Positions 6,786-14,326 of a stretch of DNA of 32,368 nt are shown piece after piece. The position numbers and the translations under genes are program-made. Position 1 is the first letter of the stretch. Each line of letters begins with the position of its first letter. The notes under the pieces are model-generated. The model saw only the letters and a program-made list of their open reading frames with translations. It was not told the DNA's origin and did no database searches. The DNA is taken from NCBI GenBank assembly GCA_025363475.1, contig JANYDS010000028.1, forward strand, positions 1-32,368, given 5' to 3'. The DNA comes from Terriglobia bacterium (GTDB lineage: Bacteria > Acidobacteriota > Terriglobia > Bryobacterales > Bryobacteraceae).

Positions 6786-7832
6786 TCATTTCCCGGTGTT
6801 CGGATTTCTATTGCCAGAGCTCCTGGCGGCTGGCGGTGCAATTTTTTTCGGTTTTCGCACACTCTCACCATCAGGCCGCACTCCGACTTCGTCTGCTGAC
6901 GCCGGCACGGCTGCGGCAGCCTCACCATAATATCCGTTACGCGCTTTTACCAGCAGGCGGGGGTCAGCAGCGGTTACTTCAAGGGAATGAAAGCGGTCTT
7001 TGGTCAGCGGAACGTCTTTGGGGTAGAAACCAATCAGATACTGCGTCCGCAGGTCGCGAATGATCTGGTCAAACGCGCGATCCAGTTCCGCCCCCAGCCC
7101 CGGTTCGAAGACCCGCCCGCCCGTGCGCAGCGCAAATGTAGTCAAAGCATTCTCACCGCCCACGTTATGCCCGGCGGCGTTCGTGATGGGCACTACGAGC
7201 ACCGGATAAATCACGGCATCGGCCAGTTGGGCAGCTTCGGTGGCGTGCTGAAAGTCAGTCTTGCTGGTGGTGTCTCCGCCATCAGTGAGAATCACCAGAA
7301 TTTTCCGCCCTCTGCGATTTTCCAGTTCGCGCGAAGCCAGCAGAATGGCATCGTAAAGGGAAGTACCCGCCTCGCCTTTCATCATTTTGAGGGAGCGTTC
7401 CAGCGCGGGAACACTGCGGGTAAAGCCGTTCTGCCGCACCACTTCCCAGTTGAAGCTGTAGAGCGCGAAGGAGTCTTCGGGGTTGCCTTCTTTAACCAGG
7501 GAACGCAGAAACCGGGTGACTGATTCGGTTTCATAGCGCAGGTCCTTCGCAGTGGAGCCGCTGTTGTCGATCAGGATAGCCACGTTGAGCGGCTGATCGG
7601 TCTGGCGTTCAAAGATGGCGATCTGCTGTTCAGCACCGTTGTCCCGTACGACAAAATCGCGCTTTTCGAGCGAGCCTACCAGGGCGCCCGACGGGTCTTT
7701 GGCCGTGGCGAGGATTCGGACTAGTTGCACGTCCACGCGGATGGTGGTTTCAGCGCCGATATCTGTTACCTGCGCGGCGGCAGGCCAGAGACAGGCGAAC
7801 GTGAAGCTACACGCCAGCAGCGCGCGGCGCAT
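6786..7832 (-). CDS. Secreted VWFA-domain protein of the acidobacterial type
   Basis: An exported protein of 348 residues with a von Willebrand factor A domain. The ATG at 7832 is chosen because it begins a signal peptide (MRRALLACSFTFACLWPAAA, then AQ); the open frame upstream of it lies inside the moaDE gene. After a beta-rich N-terminal segment (RDFVVRDNGAEQQIAIF) the VWFA domain starts with a complete MIDAS: DNSGS (Asp89, Ser91, Ser93), Thr157 in GTSLYDAI and Asp184 in LTDGGD. The C-terminal ARNGYY is typical of the VWFA-related family abundant in Acidobacteria, whose function is not established. The tail is low-complexity and rich in Pro, Ala and Arg. The start overlaps the end of moaDE by 26 bp. 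Confidence 0.85.
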   Translation of the reverse strand: MRRALLACSFTFACLWPAAAQVTDIGAETTIRVDVQLVRILATAKDPSGALVGSLEKRDFVVRDNGAEQQIAIFERQTDQPLNVAILIDNSGSTAKDLRYETESVTRFLRSLVKEGNPEDSFALYSFNWEVVRQNGFTRSVPALERSLKMMKGEAGTSLYDAILLASRELENRRGRKILVILTDGGDTTSKTDFQHATEAAQLADAVIYPVLVVPITNAAGHNVGGENALTTFALRTGGRVFEPGLGAELDRAFDQIIRDLRTQYLIGFYPKDVPLTKDRFHSLEVTAADPRLLVKARNGYYGEAAAAVPASADEVGVRPDGESVRKPKKIAPPAARSSGNRNPNTGK

Positions 7833-8526
7833 TATCGTCCCATTCACCTTCAACCCAGACCTCACCGTCTTCAAAAAATTCCTTCTTCCAGACCGGAACC
7901 AGTTTTTTAAGCTGGTTGATCCCTTCGAGAGCTGCGTCAAATGCGGCCCTGCGGTGGGGGGAAGTTACGACCACAATTACGCTCGCCTCCCCAATTTCCA
8001 TGTTCCCCAGCCGGTGGAGCATCGCAATGCGGCTGATGGCGTACTGACTGGCAATGCGGCGGCCGATTTCGGCCATTTTCCGAATCGCCATCGCTTCGTA
8101 ACATTCGTATTCCAGGCGCAGTGTTGCCCGCCCCTTTGTATTGTTACGGACCACGCCCTGAAAGGTTACAACGGCGCCGTCACAACTCTGTAATAAATCG
8201 GTTTCGGTTGCTTTCGCATCGAGGGGTGCCCGGGTCAGGGCAAAGAAATGGCCTTCCGGGTCGCGAATTTCGTGAATGAATGCCCCGCCGCTCACAGGAG
8301 GCAGGAGCGCTACTTCATCGCCGTCGGTCAGAAGTTCCGTGACCCCTGCAAACTCGTGATTCCGAGCCAGTACGATACTTGCCGCCATTGCGCGCAATTT
8401 CGGAAACCGGGTGGCATAGTGCTCAAAGACGGTACCTGTGGCCGAACCTTCCGGCAGATCCAGACTGTCTTCCGCGGAACCGCAAATATCCTTCAACAAC
8501 CCGAAAAAGAGAACTTTGATGCGCAT
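7807..8526 (-). CDS. MoaD-MoaE fusion (molybdopterin synthase)
   Basis: Molybdopterin synthase adds the dithiolene sulfurs to precursor Z (cPMP) in molybdenum cofactor synthesis. Residues 1-81 are a MoaD ubiquitin-like domain ending in LLPPVSGG. It runs straight into a MoaE domain (about 82-239) with VRNNTKGRATLRLEYECYEAMA, HRLGNMEIGEASVIVVV, HR near SPHRRAAF and the catalytic-lysine region LKKLVPVWKKEFF. Free MoaD needs a C-terminal Gly-Gly for thiocarboxylation; here Gly80-Gly81 is internal. Mycobacterial MoaX has the same domain order and is reported to be processed at this position, so cleavage is likely but not visible. ATG 8526 is preferred over the TTG two codons upstream. No other Mo-cofactor genes lie in the window. 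Confidence 0.9.
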   Translation of the reverse strand: MRIKVLFFGLLKDICGSAEDSLDLPEGSATGTVFEHYATRFPKLRAMAASIVLARNHEFAGVTELLTDGDEVALLPPVSGGAFIHEIRDPEGHFFALTRAPLDAKATETDLLQSCDGAVVTFQGVVRNNTKGRATLRLEYECYEAMAIRKMAEIGRRIASQYAISRIAMLHRLGNMEIGEASVIVVVTSPHRRAAFDAALEGINQLKKLVPVWKKEFFEDGEVWVEGEWDDNAPRAAGV

Positions 8527-8578
8527 GGTCAATAAGAGCTAATCCGAAGCTTACCAAAAGCTGTCAAACACCCCGCCC

Positions 8579-8584
8579 TACAAT
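8579..8584 (+). promoter_or_regulatory. Putative -10 box of a leaderless ybgC transcript
   Basis: TACAAT lies seven bases before the GTG at 8592, with no Shine-Dalgarno sequence between. A -10 at this distance would start transcription at or next to the start codon. No good -35 is visible. Confidence 0.4.
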
Positions 8585-8591
8585 TTAAGAA

Positions 8592-8987
8592 GTGTCTCCG
8601 CACCTGAGTTCCATACGTGTACGCTATGCCGAAACTGACCAGATGGGTGTCGTCTACTACGCCAACTACCTGGTTTGGATGGAGGTGGCGCGGGTTGAAT
8701 ACTGCAAGGCTGTGGGGTTCAACTATAAAGAGATGGAAATGGAGGACGGCATTTTTCTGGCGGTGGCCGAATCGCAGTGCCGCCACATCAGCCCGGCCCG
8801 GTTCGATGACGAAATCACGATTGCAACCACCATTGCAGAGGCTGGCAACCGCCTGGTGACATTTGAATACGAAATGAGTTGTAGCGGACGCAAAGTGGCT
8901 AAAGGCAAAACCCGCCATATTTTTCTCAATCGCGACCTGCGGCCCGTGCGCCTGCCGCCTAAATACTGCACGCTCTTTGGGGTTTGA
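8592..8987 (+). CDS. ybgC: YbgC/FadM-type acyl-CoA thioesterase
   Basis: A hot-dog fold thioesterase of 131 residues, expected to hydrolyse acyl-CoA thioesters in the cytoplasm. The family signature VRYAETDQMGVVYYANYLVWMEVAR (about 10-34) includes the catalytic Asp16. Tyr replaces the His often found in the GxVxH part, as in many YbgC members. The second half, SPARFDDEITIATTIAE and TRHIFLNRDLRPVRLP, is normal. The start is GTG at 8592, placed next to a -10-like box, which suggests a leaderless mRNA. It is transcribed away from moaDE. The tol-pal genes that often accompany ybgC are absent here. Confidence 0.85.
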   Translation: MSPHLSSIRVRYAETDQMGVVYYANYLVWMEVARVEYCKAVGFNYKEMEMEDGIFLAVAESQCRHISPARFDDEITIATTIAEAGNRLVTFEYEMSCSGRKVAKGKTRHIFLNRDLRPVRLPPKYCTLFGV

Positions 8988-8998
8988 CTGAAAGGACC

Positions 8999-9056
8999 AG
9001 TCCGCATTCCAGCTTGGGCGATTCCTGATACCCTTAAAGATTCCGGGAGTCCGCAT
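8999..9056 (+). promoter_or_regulatory. Promoter and possible operator of the toxin-antitoxin pair
   Basis: The sequence AGTCCGCAT occurs at 8999-9007 and again at 9048-9056, the second copy covering the antitoxin start codon. ATTCC also occurs three times, at 9006, 9021 and 9040. TACCCT at 9029-9034 may be the -10 box and GGGAG at 9045-9049 the ribosome binding site. Repeats flanking the promoter would suit autoregulation by an antitoxin, which is usual for such modules. The repeats are short, so chance is possible. Confidence 0.35.
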
Positions 9057-9291
9057 GACAATCGAATTGCCCCTCGAGATTGAAAATCAGCTAAAAAAGA
9101 CAGCGCGAGAGCATGGCGTTTCCGTCGGCCAGTACGTCGAAAAGCTTGTCGCCGATACCAGTCTGAGACAGACTCAACTGTCGGCATTCAGGGTCGCGGT
9201 TCAGGAACGCATGGCCTCAATGAATACTGGGGCTGTAGTGGACGGAGAAGAAGTCATGGCTCGCCTGATTGCCGAACTTGCTTCGCAGTGA
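9055..9291 (+). CDS. Putative antitoxin of a ParD/ParE-like module
   Basis: A 78-residue small protein. The N-terminal MTIELPLEIENQLKKTAREHGVSVGQYVEKLV resembles a ribbon-helix-helix DNA-binding region (beta strand, then two helices). The C-terminal half is charged and helical (VDGEEVMARLIAELASQ), as expected for a toxin-wrapping tail. It directly precedes a ParE-like toxin gene with a GTGA overlap at 9288-9291. The neighbour largely supports the antitoxin assignment; the sequence by itself is only weakly diagnostic. Repeats in its upstream region may be operator sites. Confidence 0.72.
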   Translation: MTIELPLEIENQLKKTAREHGVSVGQYVEKLVADTSLRQTQLSAFRVAVQERMASMNTGAVVDGEEVMARLIAELASQ

Positions 9292-9593
9292 ACCGGTTCG
9301 TTTTCAGTAGTTACGTCGAAGCGGACCTAAGGGATATTCGCGATCACATCTCCAAAGACAGCCCGGAATCGTCTCACAGAATGATGGTTCGTTTTGTGAC
9401 TGCTTTCCGAATGCTTGCCCGACGTCCGGAACTCGGCCACGAGCGGGAAGACCTCCTTGAACCTTCGATTCGGTTCTGGCCCGTTGGTTTTTATATGATT
9501 CTTTACGTCCCGGCGAGAAGGCCTATCGAGATTTTGGCAGTCGTTCATGGTGCCCGTGATGTGCCGGCAATCCTGAATCGCCGGAGCCAATGA
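9288..9593 (+). CDS. parE: ParE/RelE superfamily toxin
   Basis: A 101-residue protein with the ParE/RelE layout: FVFSSYVEADLRDIRDHISKDSPESSHRMMVRFVTAFRMLARRPELGHEREDL, then the core strands RFWPVGFYMILYVPARRPIEILAVVHGARD. The RPELGHEREDL loop and the final ILAVVHGARDVPAIL strand are typical of ParE toxins, which usually act on DNA gyrase; RelE relatives cleave mRNA on the ribosome. The target cannot be told from sequence here. GTG 9288 overlaps the antitoxin stop, and its own stop overlaps the ndh start (ATGA at 9590-9593), so all three genes are probably on one transcript. Confidence 0.83.
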   Translation: MNRFVFSSYVEADLRDIRDHISKDSPESSHRMMVRFVTAFRMLARRPELGHEREDLLEPSIRFWPVGFYMILYVPARRPIEILAVVHGARDVPAILNRRSQ

Positions 9594-10909
9594 AAATGAA
9601 ACATCAAGTAGTGATCCTCGGTGGTGGTTTTGGCGGCCTGTACGCCGCGCAATCCCTCAAGAACACCGATGCCGATATCACGGTCATCGACCGCCGCAAC
9701 TTCCACCTCTTCCAGCCGCTCCTCTATCAAGTCGCAACCGGTGGCCTCTCGCCCGGCGAAATTGCCTCTCCGCTGCGCTATGTCCTCAACCGCCAGAAGA
9801 ACACCAAAGTCATCCTTGGTGAAGCGGTTGACATCCGCGTCGCTGACCGCAGCGTCCTCCTGAAAGATGGTGCGCTCGTCCCCTATGACACCCTCATCGT
9901 CGCCACCGGGGCCACCCACCACTACTTCGGCCATCCCGAATGGGCGGCCTTCGCCCCCGGCCTGAAGACCATCGAAGACGCTACTGAAATCCGCACCCGT
10001 ATCCTGCTGGCCTTCGAACGCGCTGAAAAGGACACCAACCCAGCAGACCGGCGTGCCAACCTGACGTTCGTCGTGGTGGGCGGCGGACCCACCGGAGTGG
10101 AACTCGCCGGTGCCCTCGGCGAAATATCGCGCGATACGCTGCGCAAGGATTTCCGGAGCATCAATCCCGCTGAAGCCAATATTTTCCTGATCGAAGGAGA
10201 GTCGCGTGTGCTGCCGCCGTGGCCCCCGGCCCTGTCGAAGGCCGCCGTGAATTCCCTCATTCGCCTCGGCGTGCAAACCCGCACCAATACACGCGTCACC
10301 GGCATTGATGGGGATGGCGTAATTCTGCAATTCGGCGAAACCAGCACTCGTATTAGCGCCAAAACCGTGCTCTGGGCTGCGGGTGTCCAAGCCTCTCCGC
10401 TGGGCACGATTCTAAGCCGGAATACCGGGGTCCAGTTGGATCGCGCGGGACGCGTTCTGGTCGAACCGGATCTCTCGCTCCCCGGTCATCCTGAAATTCT
10501 GGTCGTGGGCGATTTGGCTTCGATTACGCAGGACGGTAAACCGGTTCCTGGGGTAGCCCCCGCCGCCATACAGCAGGGCCGTCATGCGGCTGCGGTTGTC
10601 GAAGCAAGACTGCGTAATCGGAAGCTGAAACCATTCCATTACCTCGACAAAGGCAGCCTGGCTACGATCGGCCGCAATCATGCTGTTGCCGATATTGGCC
10701 CCTTGCATTTTTCCGGCAAAATCGCCTGGCTCGCGTGGCTGTTTATCCACCTGCTTTATATTGTTGAATTCGAAAATCGGCTGCTGATCGTAGTCCAGTG
10801 GGCCTACGACTACTTCACCCACAACCGTGGAGCCCGCCTCATTACCGGCGACTGGGCCTCAAGCGACGAAGCCCTCGGCCCAGGCAGCGCGGGCAGTAAC
10901 AAGACGTAG
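9590..10909 (+). CDS. ndh: Type II NADH dehydrogenase (NDH-2)
   Basis: A single-subunit FAD enzyme that passes electrons from NADH to quinone without pumping protons, attached to the inner face of the membrane. The 439 residues contain two dinucleotide folds: VVILGGGFGGLYAA at the N-terminus for FAD and VVVGGGPTGVELAGAL (about 160-175) for NADH. FHLFQPLLYQVATGGLSPGEIA and the quinone-proximal VAPAAIQQGRHAA are also present. The C-terminal SGKIAWLAWLFIHLLYIVEF and RLLIVVQWAYDYFTHNRGARLI form the usual membrane anchor. The ATG at 9590 overlaps the toxin stop; an in-frame ATG two codons later is an alternative. The coupling to a toxin-antitoxin pair is unusual. Confidence 0.93.
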   Translation: MKMKHQVVILGGGFGGLYAAQSLKNTDADITVIDRRNFHLFQPLLYQVATGGLSPGEIASPLRYVLNRQKNTKVILGEAVDIRVADRSVLLKDGALVPYDTLIVATGATHHYFGHPEWAAFAPGLKTIEDATEIRTRILLAFERAEKDTNPADRRANLTFVVVGGGPTGVELAGALGEISRDTLRKDFRSINPAEANIFLIEGESRVLPPWPPALSKAAVNSLIRLGVQTRTNTRVTGIDGDGVILQFGETSTRISAKTVLWAAGVQASPLGTILSRNTGVQLDRAGRVLVEPDLSLPGHPEILVVGDLASITQDGKPVPGVAPAAIQQGRHAAAVVEARLRNRKLKPFHYLDKGSLATIGRNHAVADIGPLHFSGKIAWLAWLFIHLLYIVEFENRLLIVVQWAYDYFTHNRGARLITGDWASSDEALGPGSAGSNKT

Positions 10910-10917
10910 CGCCTGAG

Positions 10918-10939
10918 GCGGCTCAAGGCCGCGAGCCGC
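10918..10939 (+). terminator. Stem-loop after ndh, possible weak terminator
   Basis: GCGGCTC (10918-10924) pairs with GAGCCGC (10933-10939) around an 8-base loop, nine bases after the ndh stop. No T-run follows, so intrinsic termination is doubtful. The rest of the gap up to hpt (10940-10998) shows nothing recognisable. Confidence 0.3.
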
Positions 10940-10998
10940 ACGGAACAGCGCCCATGCAATCGCTACAACGTTTGTTGTGGAGGCACCGTATCGCAGCT

Positions 10999-11529
10999 CT
11001 ATCCTTCAACAGCGTCAGGCTCCAGGATACAAATATCCCGCAGATTCCGGTACTTCTCATCGAAATCCAGTCCATACCCGACCACAAACTCGTCCGGAAT
11101 CTGGAACCCCACGTAAGCTACATCCACGGGGCGCAAACGCCGCTCAGGCTTGTCCATCAGCGTCGCGATCCGAATCGATTTCGGCTTCCGCGTCCCTAAC
11201 AACTTCGTCAGATAATTCAGCGTCACTCCGCTGTCGATGATGTCTTCGATAATCAGGACATTCGCGCCCTCCAGGGAAACCTCCAGATCCTTCGTGATCT
11301 TCACCTCGCCCGAACTCGTCTTGCCCCGCCCGTAGCTCGAAATCCCCATGAAATCAATAAATGCATCCCGCTTGATCGCGCGCGAAAGATCCGCCAGAAA
11401 ATAACAGGCACCTTTGAGAATGCAGATCAGGAACAGGGTCCCATCCGGGTAGTCCTTGTCGATCTGCGCGCCCAGTTCAAGGATGCGGGCCTGGATCCGT
11501 GCTTCGGGAATCAAGATTCGAAGAGCCAT
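10999..11529 (-). CDS. hpt: Hypoxanthine phosphoribosyltransferase
   Basis: Transfers phosphoribose from PRPP to hypoxanthine or guanine, the purine base salvage step that would follow PNP. The 176-residue protein carries FLICILKGACYFLADLSR (33-50), the flexible loop SSYGRGKTSSGEVKI (64-78), the PRPP loop VLIIEDIIDSGVTL (91-104) and the base-binding VGFQIPDEFVVGYGLDF. The ATG at 11529 (MALRILIPEA) is chosen because the open frame upstream lacks family similarity and would cross the divergent promoter. It converges on ndh. Confidence 0.93.
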   Translation of the reverse strand: MALRILIPEARIQARILELGAQIDKDYPDGTLFLICILKGACYFLADLSRAIKRDAFIDFMGISSYGRGKTSSGEVKITKDLEVSLEGANVLIIEDIIDSGVTLNYLTKLLGTRKPKSIRIATLMDKPERRLRPVDVAYVGFQIPDEFVVGYGLDFDEKYRNLRDICILEPDAVEG

Positions 11530-11537
11530 GTTCGTCC

Positions 11538-11543
11538 ATTTTA
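11538..11543 (-). promoter_or_regulatory. Putative -10 box for hpt
   Basis: TAAAAT on the minus strand ends eight bases before the hpt ATG, which would give a leaderless or nearly leaderless transcript. No Shine-Dalgarno sequence is visible between them. Confidence 0.3.
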
Positions 11544-11588
11544 TGCGCACGCCCGGTATGGTTGAAGGAGACGCATCGAACAAGACAC

Positions 11589-12437
11589 ATGGGTATAGAC
11601 GTTCACGGACTGAACCTGCTGAAATATGCCACCAGTTCCAGACCGCTGGGCAAAACTGTCACCATCGGGCGCCAGGGCGTTCACATCTCCGCGCCTAAAC
11701 TTGCGAAACTGCTCGGGACAGCGCAACAGGGCGAGCCCGATGAATGGTGCGAACCATTATTGAAAACACATTTTGGGGCAACTTCCATCGATTCCTTCGA
11801 CTATTCTCCTTACGAACACGCCACTCACATTGCAGACTTCAACCTTCCGCTGCAAGGCGACTACCGTTACGACACTGTCTTCGATGGCGGCTCCACGGAA
11901 CACATCTTTAACGCTCCGCAGGCCCTCGAAAACATCTCGCGACTCTGCGCCCCGGATGGACGGATCCTGCACGTTCTTCCGGCCAATAATTTCTGCGGCC
12001 ATGGCTTCTGGCAGATGTCGCCTGAACTCTTTTTTTCGCTCTACGCGCCGGCCCATGGCTACCGCGATACTGAAGTTTTTCTTGCCGATCTCACCAACGA
12101 AGACACCTGGTATCAGGTGATCCCGCCCCGGCGCGACACGGCCAGGCAAGGTGTGCGCGCTGAAATCATTTCGTCCGGTGCTGTCTATCTGCTGGTGTCA
12201 ACCCGCCGTAACGGCCCGTTTTCGCATGCCAGCGTACAGCAGGCTGACTATGTTCAAGTCTGGGAAACGGACACTCAGCCGGAACCTGCCCGCCGGTCTG
12301 TCCTGCAAAAATTACACTACTTTGCCTACCGGCAGAAAATGCGTTTTCTGCCCGCCGAAAATTCTTTGACTCGCTACAATCCGCACCTGAGAGTAAGGCG
12401 TGTAGAGGATGTAATCAATCAGGCAAGAGGGGCATAA
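11589..12437 (+). CDS. Methyltransferase-like protein of unknown role
   Basis: A 282-residue protein with features of the C-terminal half of a class I SAM-dependent methyltransferase fold. These are YDTVFDGGSTEHIFN (about 95-109), ENISRLCAPDGRILHVLPANNFCGHGFWQMSPELFF (about 116-150) and a late strand, SGAVYLLVSTRR. A clear GxGxG SAM-binding loop is not seen in the N-terminal part, where TIGRQGVHI takes that approximate place, so activity is uncertain. The start ATG 11589 (MGIDVHGLNLLKYA) is preferred, because the upstream frame lies in the divergent hpt start region. It precedes yebC by 27 bp on the same strand. Such proteins are often tied to glycan or lipid modification, but nothing here shows a substrate. 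Confidence 0.6.
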   Translation: MGIDVHGLNLLKYATSSRPLGKTVTIGRQGVHISAPKLAKLLGTAQQGEPDEWCEPLLKTHFGATSIDSFDYSPYEHATHIADFNLPLQGDYRYDTVFDGGSTEHIFNAPQALENISRLCAPDGRILHVLPANNFCGHGFWQMSPELFFSLYAPAHGYRDTEVFLADLTNEDTWYQVIPPRRDTARQGVRAEIISSGAVYLLVSTRRNGPFSHASVQQADYVQVWETDTQPEPARRSVLQKLHYFAYRQKMRFLPAENSLTRYNPHLRVRRVEDVINQARGA

Positions 12438-12450
12438 TCGCGCGGTTTGG

Positions 12451-12456
12451 TACCCT
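12451..12456 (+). promoter_or_regulatory. Putative -10 box for a leaderless yebC transcript
   Basis: TACCCT ends eight bases before the yebC ATG at 12465 with no Shine-Dalgarno sequence between. The hexamer departs from TATAAT at two positions and no -35 is evident. Confidence 0.25.
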
Positions 12457-12464
12457 GAAAGATT

Positions 12465-13196
12465 ATGTCTGGTCACTCAAAGTGGGCGACGATTAAGCAC
12501 AAGAAAGCCGCCACCGACGCCAAGCGCGGCAAGATCTTCACACGCCTGATCAAAGAAATCATGATCGCGGCAAGAGGCGGTGGTGGAGACCCCGACGGTA
12601 ACCCCCGTCTGCGCACTGCCATTTCGGCAGCCAAGGGCGTTTCCATGCCAGCCGCCAACATCAAGAATGCGGTGATGCGCGGCACCGGCGAACTGGAAGG
12701 CGGCCAGATCGACGAAGTCACCTTTGAGGGCTACGGCCCGGGTGGCGCGGCTGTCCTGGTCAACGTGGCCACGGATAACCGCAACCGCACTGTAGCCGAT
12801 ATCCGCCACGCTTTTTCGAAGAATGGCGGCAACCTCGGCGAACAGGGCAGCGTTGCGTGGATGTTCGACCGCAAGAGCCAGATTGTGATTGAAAAGGAAC
12901 TCGCCAGCGAAGACCTGCTGATGAATCTGGTGCTTGAATCCGGCGCTGAGGATTTGAAAGACAACGGCGATACGTGGGAAATCATTTCTGAGCCGCACAA
13001 CCACGATGCCGTGCTGGAAGCCGTGCAGAAAGCCAAGCTCGAAACCCTGCAGGCTGAAGTCGCCATGGTGCCGAAAAATTTGATGAAACTTGAAGGCAAA
13101 TCGGCCTCAGGAATGGCCCGGTTGATGGACACGCTCGAAGAGCATGACGACGTGCAGAGCGTTTATTCCAATTACGAATCTGACGAAGAAGAGTAG
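12465..13196 (+). CDS. yebC: YebC/PmpR family regulator or translation factor
   Basis: A 243-residue member of the YebC family. The N-terminus is diagnostic: SGHSKWATIKHKKAATDAKRGKIFTRL. It continues with NIKNAVMRGTGELEGG, EGYGPGGAAVLVNVATDNRNRTVADIRHAFSKNGGNLGEQGSVAWMFD and an acidic C-terminus (ESDEEE). Family members were described as transcription regulators (PmpR) and more recently as factors acting on stalled ribosomes; the sequence does not separate these roles. It sits 24 bp before ruvC, a neighbourhood conserved in many bacteria. Confidence 0.95.
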   Translation: MSGHSKWATIKHKKAATDAKRGKIFTRLIKEIMIAARGGGGDPDGNPRLRTAISAAKGVSMPAANIKNAVMRGTGELEGGQIDEVTFEGYGPGGAAVLVNVATDNRNRTVADIRHAFSKNGGNLGEQGSVAWMFDRKSQIVIEKELASEDLLMNLVLESGAEDLKDNGDTWEIISEPHNHDAVLEAVQKAKLETLQAEVAMVPKNLMKLEGKSASGMARLMDTLEEHDDVQSVYSNYESDEEE

Positions 13197-13220
13197 TTTG
13201 TAGTAAAGGCGGTTCAGCCT

Positions 13221-13715
13221 ATGCGGGTATTGGGTATTGACTGCGGAACGGAACGGACCGGCTACGGCGTAATCGACAGCGATGGCCGGTCGCACCGCAT
13301 GGTGGCCGCAGGTTGTATCCGTTCCTCCGCTCGCGACCCGCTTGAATTGCGACTGCTGAATATCGCCGGGCAGTTGCGGGAAGTTATTGCCACTCATCGC
13401 CCTGAATGTGCCGCAGTTGAAGAGGTTTTTTTTGCCGTCAATGCACGCAGTGCTCTCAAGCTTTCTCATGTCCGCGGTGTCGCGCTGCTGGTGATAGCCG
13501 AAGCCAGTGTTGCGTTTGGCGAATACTCTCCCCTCGAAGTGAAGATGTCCGTGGTTGGCTATGGCCGCGCGGAAAAATCGCAGGTACAGCAGATGGTGGC
13601 TTCACTTTTACGTTTGCCCGAAATTATTAAATCTGAAGATGCCAGTGACGCTCTGGCTATTGCGATCTGCCACGCCACCCGCGAAGCCTTCCCGCTGCGG
13701 AAGGCCACTGCATGA
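13221..13715 (+). CDS. ruvC: Holliday junction resolvase RuvC
   Basis: Endonuclease that resolves Holliday junctions with RuvAB. The 164 residues match the family. Catalytic acids are in place: Asp7 in [13 protein letters not shown], Glu67 or Glu68 in AAVEEVFF, and Asp140 and Asp143 in [14 protein letters not shown]. The [18 protein letters not shown] stretch and [14 protein letters not shown] are also conserved. An AGGCGG motif about eight bases before the ATG may be the ribosome binding site. ruvA and ruvB are not downstream; instead the stop overlaps (ATGA) the first of three genes for exported proteins. Confidence 0.95.
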   Translation: MRVLGIDCGTERTGYGVIDSDGRSHRMVAAGCIRSSARDPLELRLLNIAGQLREVIATHRPECAAVEEVFFAVNARSALKLSHVRGVALLVIAEASVAFGEYSPLEVKMSVVGYGRAEKSQVQQMVASLLRLPEIIKSEDASDALAIAICHATREAFPLRKATA

Positions 13716-14326
13716 AAATTTATCTGGCGCTGCTGCTGAACGCTCTTCCTTTATTCGCGCAGGGCCCCTCGAAAATCATCTGGTCGAAATCTTTTCCGGG
13801 CAGTGTACCGGCTTATGCGGAAATCGTTCTCGACAAGGATGGCGCGGCTACTTACCGTGAAGACCCCAACGACGAAGACCCGGTCAAATTCCAGTTCACC
13901 GGGAGCGAATGGAATCAAATCACCACGCTGACGCAAAGACTGGATAACTTCTCGCGTCCCCTGGAATCGGGCCTGAAGATTGCGAAGATGGGCGTCAAGA
14001 CGCTGCACTATGAAGGCCCCGCCGGCACCCACGATGCGACTTTCAACTATTCGGAAGAGCCTGATGCCAGAGCCCTCAACGATCTTTTTGAACAAACGCT
14101 CGAAACCGAGCGCGCGTATATTGATCTTCAACGTTGTGTCCGCTTCGACAAGCTGGGCACCCAGGCTGCGATTCTGCGCGTGGAAACCTTGCGCGACCGG
14201 AAGCAACTGATGGCGGGCCGCCAGTTCCTGGCCCTGCTGGACAGGGTGACGAAGAACGAAAGTTTTCTGCATATCGCGCGGGACCGGGCGGCGGCTCTGG
14301 CGGAGTCCATCCGGAGCATCAAATGA
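13712..14326 (+). CDS. Exported protein of unknown function
   Basis: A 204-residue protein not assigned to any family. It begins with a short signal peptide ([17 protein letters not shown]), so it is expected in the periplasm. The body holds a beta-rich region ([30 protein letters not shown], about 32-61) and ends with a largely helical half rich in charged residues (about 125-204). It has a single cysteine after the signal (CVRFDKL), so no internal disulfide is expected. The ATG overlaps the ruvC stop and its own stop overlaps the next start, both as ATGA. It is therefore the first member of a coupled exported set with a TlpA-like protein and a haem/copper protein, which suggests a shared role. 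Confidence 0.75.
   Translation: MKIYLALLLNALPLFAQGPSKIIWSKSFPGSVPAYAEIVLDKDGAATYREDPNDEDPVKFQFTGSEWNQITTLTQRLDNFSRPLESGLKIAKMGVKTLHYEGPAGTHDATFNYSEEPDARALNDLFEQTLETERAYIDLQRCVRFDKLGTQAAILRVETLRDRKQLMAGRQFLALLDRVTKNESFLHIARDRAAALAESIRSIK

Noticed and set aside
7833-7940. Longer N-terminus for the VWFA protein
   Set aside because: The extra 36 residues lie within moaDE and would bury the signal peptide.
9545-10390. A 281-codon open frame on the minus strand
   Set aside because: It lies wholly antisense to ndh and shows no family motif.
11499-11588. Longer N-terminus for the methyltransferase-like protein
   Set aside because: The extra 30 residues overlap the hpt start and its probable promoter and have no conserved character.
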